From Arthrobacter sp. FW305-BF8 (lineage in GTDB: Bacteria; Actinomycetota; Actinomycetes; Actinomycetales; Micrococcaceae): DNA of 64,000 nucleotides. The stretch is taken from contig NZ_CP084561.1 of assembly GCF_021789315.1 (NCBI RefSeq), forward strand, positions 2,976,001 through 3,040,000, read 5' to 3'. Shown piece after piece: positions 59,834-64,000 of this stretch. The position numbers were made by a program, and so were the translations under genes. The notes below the pieces were generated by a model. That model was not told the origin of the DNA. It saw only the letters and a program-made list of their open reading frames with translations, and searched no databases. The number at the start of each line of letters is the position of its first letter. The stretch's first letter is position 1.

Positions 59834-61626
59834 GTGGCATCCGCCAACCGTGTGAGCGCCCGTGCGTGTTCGGCGAGCCCCACGGCGGCCTGCCCGGCTT
59901 CCGGGGCAAGCCGGTCCAGGAAGCGCTGCTGCTCAGCCGCCAGCAGGGTTCGGCACCTGCTGCTCAAATCGTCACGGGCGGTACGTGCAAGCCTTCGGAC
60001 GGCGTCCTCACCGAAGACGGCTTCGAGCAGTTTCTGACCCACGACGGCGGTACCTCCGGCGACGCCGATCTCAAGGCCGGTCAGCCCGGCAGTCATGGAG
60101 AACACCACGATCATCAGGGCCGCACCGAGGCCGTTGATACCGAAAGAGAGCCAGCGCGCCTGGGTCCGCTTGTCCTGCCCTTCGGTCCTGATAAGTTCCA
60201 TGAGGCCGGCCTGCCAGTCGCGTATTTCCGCAGCCACGAGGTCCGCAAAGCCGGGGCTCGTGCCCGAGAGGTCGTCCGTACCTAGAAGCTGCCGGCCTGC
60301 GGGATCCGAGCGCCAGCGCTGGTCTGCGTCCTCCGCCGCCTTGGCGGCCTCATCCACTATGACCGCGTGGAGCCCCGTTTCAATGGCGGTTTCCACTTTC
60401 ACTGCGGGCGCGGGCTCGCCGCGGAAGAACGCCCCAAGCCGATGGCGGAACCGTCCCACGTTCTGCTCCAGGCTGCGGAAAAACTCACCCGTTCCCACAA
60501 AGTCCTGCCAGCGGGCCAAGACCTCGCCGCGCAGGAGCGCCCCGTCCTTGGTGGCGTCGATGATCCGGGTTCCGGCGTTCTGGTAGGCCGCCCGTACGTC
60601 GTCGCCCAGCAGCGTGGCCGCGCGGCCCTGTTCCGTGGCCGCGTCGGCGATGCGGCCGACGCGTTGGCCGAGCTCGCGGACGGCACCATGCAGCGTCCGC
60701 CGTGCGATGTCAGCGCGGGCTGCGGCGTCGTCGGCAAGGCCGCGGAGCCAGGCTTTCAGGGGCTGCACGGTTTCCGGCGGCAGCATGCCGGAGCTGCCGA
60801 GGGCGACTTCCGGGATGACGAACAGACGGGCGGCACCAAGGCCTTCCCGCGCCAGCATGCTGCGCAGGTCCTCGCTCACTTCGGCTTCCGCCGCGGGCGG
60901 CACGCGGTCGAGGACCACCGCCACCATGATGTCCCTCGACGCCGCGTTCAGCAGCAGCTTCCACGGAACCGCGTCAGCGTAGCGGTTGGCGGTGGTCACG
61001 AAGATCCACAGGTCGGCTGCCGCCAGCAGCTGCCCGGCGAGCCTGCGGTTCTCGTCGGAGACGGAGTCCACGTCCGGAGCATCGAGCAGTGCGATGCCCT
61101 CGGGCACGGCAGCCTCTCCCACGAGGACCAATGACGTGACGGGCGCGGTGTCCGTTGCCGGTCCGGCAGGGCCGGCTGGTGCAGCAGTGGCGGCAGGCGT
61201 CGCGGCGGCCGGGATCACGGTTCCGCGGATCCGGCTGAGGCCGGGCAGGACCCGCTGGTCCTCGAACCAGTCGGCTTCCGAGGGATGGTGCAGGAGGATG
61301 GGCTGGCGGGTGGTGGGCCGGATGGCGCCGGCCCGTGTGACCGGATGGCCCACGAGCGCGTTCACGAGTGTCGACTTGCCGGCTCCGGTCGAACCGCCGA
61401 CGACGGCCAGCAGCGGAGCGTCAAGGCTGCGGTAGCGGGGCAGGACGTAGTCATCGAGCTGGGCCACGGAGTTCCGGATCTCCAGCCGCGCCTGTTCGGC
61501 CGTCGGCAGGGCCAGCGGCAACGAGACGGCTGCCAGATCGCGGCGGACGTCCTCCAGGAGCCGCACGCCGGCAGGCTGCGTTTCCATGTCCTGGCCTTGG
61601 GCTGGCGGGATCCGGTCGGAGGTCAC
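59830..61626 (-). CDS. Dynamin-like GTPase, first of a coupled pair
   Basis: This 598-residue protein has G1 GGSTGAGKST (77-86) and G3 DAPDVDS, but the expected G4 N/TKxD is replaced by VVLDRVPP. The middle is helical. A hydrophobic stretch near the C-terminus (ALMIVVFSMTAGLTGLEIGVA) suggests membrane attachment. Residues about 160-180 are an Ala/Pro/Thr-rich insert. The GTG at 61626 was chosen, with CATGAT six bases upstream; an ATG at 61587 with AAGG is the alternative. Its stop overlaps the start of the second GTPase, so both are made together. Confidence 0.75.
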   Translation of the reverse strand: MTSDRIPPAQGQDMETQPAGVRLLEDVRRDLAAVSLPLALPTAEQARLEIRNSVAQLDDYVLPRYRSLDAPLLAVVGGSTGAGKSTLVNALVGHPVTRAGAIRPTTRQPILLHHPSEADWFEDQRVLPGLSRIRGTVIPAAATPAATAAPAGPAGPATDTAPVTSLVLVGEAAVPEGIALLDAPDVDSVSDENRRLAGQLLAAADLWIFVTTANRYADAVPWKLLLNAASRDIMVAVVLDRVPPAAEAEVSEDLRSMLAREGLGAARLFVIPEVALGSSGMLPPETVQPLKAWLRGLADDAAARADIARRTLHGAVRELGQRVGRIADAATEQGRAATLLGDDVRAAYQNAGTRIIDATKDGALLRGEVLARWQDFVGTGEFFRSLEQNVGRFRHRLGAFFRGEPAPAVKVETAIETGLHAVIVDEAAKAAEDADQRWRSDPAGRQLLGTDDLSGTSPGFADLVAAEIRDWQAGLMELIRTEGQDKRTQARWLSFGINGLGAALMIVVFSMTAGLTGLEIGVAGGTAVVGQKLLEAVFGEDAVRRLARTARDDLSSRCRTLLAAEQQRFLDRLAPEAGQAAVGLAEHARALTRLADAT

Positions 61627-61723
61627 AGCCTCATCATGCCAGTTCAGCCCGGGTTTAGGTCGGACCCGCGCACAGCGGCCGCTAAACACCCAGGCGGGCC
61701 CACGGAATTTTCCGGCAAAACAA

Positions 61724-61755
61724 AACCGGCCCCGGGCTGTTGCCCGGAGCCGGTT
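61724..61755 (-). terminator. Terminator of the tRNA unit
   Basis: Minus strand: AACCGGCTCCGGGC, loop AACA, GCCCGGGGCCGGTT, followed by TTGTTTTG. It ends five bases after tRNA-Glu. A textbook intrinsic terminator. Confidence 0.85.
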
Positions 61756-61760
61756 ACTTG

Positions 61761-61833
61761 TGACCCCAGCGGGATTCGAACCCGCGTTACCGCCGTGAGA
61801 GGGCGGCGTACTAGGCCGCTATACGATGGGGCC
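61761..61833 (-). tRNA. tRNA-Glu (anticodon CUC)
   Basis: A 73-base cloverleaf on the minus strand. The acceptor GGCCCCA pairs with TGGGGTC; the anticodon stem CCGCC/GGCGG encloses CTCTCAC with CTC at 34-36; the T-arm is GCGGGTTCGAATCCCGC. CCA is not encoded. It reads GAG codons. Confidence 0.97.
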
Positions 61834-61963
61834 GTGTACTTTCCGATCAGCGTCTCCGCCGATCAAGCCAAGTTAGTGTTTCACACATTTGGCTTCGTTC
61901 CAAATCGATGATTTTCGATTCGCAACACCTGAAATTCTGCGGAAAATCCGAAGAAATTCAGAG

Positions 61964-62035
61964 CTGGGATACCAGGACTCGAACCTAGAATGACGGTACC
62001 AGAAACCGTAGTGTTGCCAATTACACCATATCCCA
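61964..62035 (-). tRNA. tRNA-Gln (anticodon CUG)
   Basis: A 72-base cloverleaf on the minus strand. The acceptor TGGGATA pairs with TATCCCA; the anticodon stem ACGGT/ACCGT encloses TTCTGGT with CTG; the T-arm contains GGTTCGAGTCC. CCA is not encoded. It precedes tRNA-Glu by 130 bases and shares its terminator. It reads CAG codons. Confidence 0.97.
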
Positions 62036-62197
62036 TTGGCACTTTCGGGCCGGTCGAAAGTCTTTATCTTTCGCTCCGTGCCCCTCAGCACGAGTAATTA
62101 CTCTACCCGAGAGTTTTGCCCCGCACAAATCGGCGGGCCGTTACCTGCGCCACACTTTGAATAGTCCGCAATGGGCGCAGGCGACGGACCGGGCAGA

Positions 62198-62950
62198 CTA
62201 GCTGGACCCGGCCGGCAGAGCCAGCAGTTCCAGCAGCGAGGCAATCTCTTGCCCCTGGAAACCCGGAGCCTGTTCCCCGCTGCGGTTCAGCCAGATGCCC
62301 AGCAGTCCTGCCGCCGTCGAGCCCTCTGCGTCCAGGAGCCGGTTGTCCCCGATGTAGAGCGTGGTGGCGGGTGTGCTGCCGATCAGCCGGACGCCCTCGA
62401 GGTAGATGGCAGGGTCCGGCTTGGGGACGCCGACGGTATCGGTGCCCACGAGGAACCGGATGCGTTCCAGGCCGGCGCTGTCCAGCTTCACCCGCTGGTA
62501 GTCGTGCACGTTGTTACTCACGGCCCCGTACGGGATGCCGGCATGGTCCAGGGCGTTGAGGAACGGCAGGACGTCCTCGTAGGCCCGAACGTAGCTGGGC
62601 TGCAGCCGCGAGTAGGTGCTGAGCCAGTTGTGCGACTCCTCCCCCTCGCCCATTTCGACGCCGAAGTGGCCCAGGGCGGCGCGGCCCCGGAGCAGTCGCT
62701 GCTCATTGAAGGTCAGCTCACCGGCGAGGTAGCGGTCGTAGTAGTGGGTGGTCTCGTGGGTGAAGATCCGCCCCACCTTCTCCCACCCGGCCTCGTCCAG
62801 GCCGGGAAGGAGGTGTTCGCTGGCGTCCCGCAGCGCCGTGGTCATGGCGTAGGCAAGGTCCACAAGGGTGTCGTCAATGTCGAACAGGACACCGCTGACC
62901 GCCCCGAGGCTGCGGGACAGGACGGTGGTTTCCACTGCAGGCTGTGACAT
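62198..62950 (-). CDS. HAD-superfamily hydrolase
   Basis: This 250-residue haloacid-dehalogenase-fold protein has motif I FDIDDTLVDL, a helical cap (about 35-130), motif II VSNNVHDY, and motifs III/IV in KPDPAIYLEG and YIGDNRLLDAEG. It probably hydrolyses a phosphate ester; substrate unknown. The ATG shares one base with the gltX stop (TGATG), so it is translationally coupled to gltX. Confidence 0.88.
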   Translation of the reverse strand: MSQPAVETTVLSRSLGAVSGVLFDIDDTLVDLAYAMTTALRDASEHLLPGLDEAGWEKVGRIFTHETTHYYDRYLAGELTFNEQRLLRGRAALGHFGVEMGEGEESHNWLSTYSRLQPSYVRAYEDVLPFLNALDHAGIPYGAVSNNVHDYQRVKLDSAGLERIRFLVGTDTVGVPKPDPAIYLEGVRLIGSTPATTLYIGDNRLLDAEGSTAAGLLGIWLNRSGEQAPGFQGQEIASLLELLALPAGSS

Positions 62951-64000
62951 CAGCCGCGGAAAGCCCGCAGGCGGGCCAGGGACGATTCCTTGCCCAGGAT
63001 GACCATGGACTCGAACAGCGGCGGCGAGATCCGGCGGCCGGAGATGGCGGTGCGTACGGGGCCGAACGCGAGCCGGGGCTTGATGCCCAGGTCCTCCACC
63101 AGCGCCTGCTTCAGCGCGGACTGGATGTTTTCAGCATTCCAGTCGCCGATCGGCTCGAGCGCGGCCAGCGCCGCGTCAAGAACCTCGGTGACGTTCTCCG
63201 GCAGGCCCTTGCGGGCGTCGGCGGCGACGTCGATCGCGTCGTCGGATTTGAACAGGAACGCCAGCATCTCCGGGGCTTCGCCGAGGAGGGTGATTCGCTC
63301 CTGGACCAGAGGTGCGGACTCCGTCAGGATTTCCTCCTGGCGGTCGGTGAGGGTCTCCCCCACCAGGCCGGCGTGACGGAGGTACGGGACCAGCCGCTCG
63401 CGGAACACCGCAGGGTCCAGCAGCCTGACGTGTGTTCCGTTGATCGCTTCGGCCTTCTTGAGGTCGAAGCGGGCCGGGTTGGCCAGAACATCGTGGATGT
63501 CGAAGTTCTTCACCAGCTCTTCCACCGTGAAGATATCCTCGTCGGCGCTCAGGGACCAGCCGAGCAGGGACAGGTAGTTCAGCAGCCCCTCGGGGATGAA
63601 GCCGCGCTCCCTGTGCAGGAAGAGGCTTGATTCCGGGTCACGCTTGGAAAGCTTCTTGTTGCCCTGGCCCATGACGTAGGGCAGGTGACCGAACTCGGGC
63701 ATGTATTCCGCGACGCCCACCGCATACAGCGCCCGGTACAGGGCGATCTGGCGCGGCGTGGAGCTGAGCAGGTCCTCGCCGCGGAGAACGTGCGTGATCC
63801 CCATGAGGGCGTCGTCCACCGGGTTGACCAGCGTGTACAGCGGTGCACCGTTGGCGCGCACCACGGCGAAGTCGGGGACAGAGCCCGCCTTGAAGGTGAT
63901 CTCGCCACGGACCAGGTCGGTGAACGTGATGTCCTCGTCCGGCATCCGCAGGCGCAGCACGGCTTCCCGGCCCTCGGCCTTGAACGCCGCGACCTGTTCG
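62950..64000 (-). CDS. gltX: Glutamate--tRNA ligase, N-terminus cut by window edge
   Basis: The frame runs in from the right edge; about 349 C-terminal residues are visible. The class I KMSKS loop appears as KLSKRDPESS, after LPYVMGQGNKK. The segment LYTLVNPVDDALMGITHVLRGEDLLSSTPRQ is the catalytic core, and the rest is the helical anticodon-binding part. It charges tRNA-Glu, one of which lies 1.1 kb downstream. Confidence 0.95.
   Translation of the reverse strand, partial: EQVAAFKAEGREAVLRLRMPDEDITFTDLVRGEITFKAGSVPDFAVVRANGAPLYTLVNPVDDALMGITHVLRGEDLLSSTPRQIALYRALYAVGVAEYMPEFGHLPYVMGQGNKKLSKRDPESSLFLHRERGFIPEGLLNYLSLLGWSLSADEDIFTVEELVKNFDIHDVLANPARFDLKKAEAINGTHVRLLDPAVFRERLVPYLRHAGLVGETLTDRQEEILTESAPLVQERITLLGEAPEMLAFLFKSDDAIDVAADARKGLPENVTEVLDAALAALEPIGDWNAENIQSALKQALVEDLGIKPRLAFGPVRTAISGRRISPPLFESMVILGKESSLARLRAFRG

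Overview
The window is a high-GC chromosomal segment from an actinobacterium of the Micrococcaceae, most likely an Arthrobacter or Pseudarthrobacter. The evidence is the protein sequences, the many GTG/TTG starts, and gene neighbourhoods that match the actinobacterial core. It is almost entirely housekeeping DNA. I see no prophage, insertion sequence, CRISPR array or defence island. The accessory traces are one decayed DUF222/HNH gene, two copies of a dispersed palindrome, and a few genes inserted between conserved blocks.

Layout. (1) 1-10.6 kb: a partial sirtuin, a peroxiredoxin and a DUF3052 protein on the minus strand. Opposite them run aceE (pyruvate dehydrogenase E1), a PucR-type regulator (FasR) and the type II fatty-acid operon fabD-fabH-acpP-fabF. 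Pyruvate dehydrogenase supplies the acetyl-CoA and FasR presumably tunes the operon. DUF3145 follows, convergent. (2) 10.9-20.7 kb, minus strand: xerC, dprA, comM/yifB, yraN, DUF2469, rnhB, two lepB genes, rplS, trmD, rimM, a KH protein and rpsP. (3) 20.9-29.3 kb: an unknown protein, a two-domain VOC protein, an amidohydrolase, thiC under a TPP riboswitch, an alpha/beta hydrolase, ffh and a glucose-6-phosphate dehydrogenase. (4) 29.4-40.8 kb: glnK-amtB, an MFS transporter, ftsY, smc, mutM, rnc, rpmF, DUF177 and coaD. (5) 40.9-48.5 kb: an aminotransferase and a spermidine-synthase-like protein (plus strand), then rsmD, recG, a DAK2 protein and thiL, then a DUF3515 lipoprotein. (6) 48.5-55.9 kb: ddl, gpsA, plsC, murA, leuD, leuC and a divergent IclR-family regulator. 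(7) 56-64 kb: the DUF222/HNH pseudogene, DUF1697, a coupled pair of dynamin-like membrane GTPases, tRNA-Glu(CUC), tRNA-Gln(CUG), a HAD phosphatase and partial gltX.

Most notable non-coding signals. (a) Similar TTGT-n9-ACAA palindromes lie before fasR and before fabD, each with a second palindrome close by. (b) A palindromic repeat occurs at 32.57 kb and 55.91 kb, and its two copies differ by compensating changes in both arms. (c) Seven genes have TANNNT exactly six bases before the start codon, the arrangement expected for leaderless transcripts. (d) The DUF177 gene appears to use an ATT start behind a perfectly spaced Shine-Dalgarno sequence.
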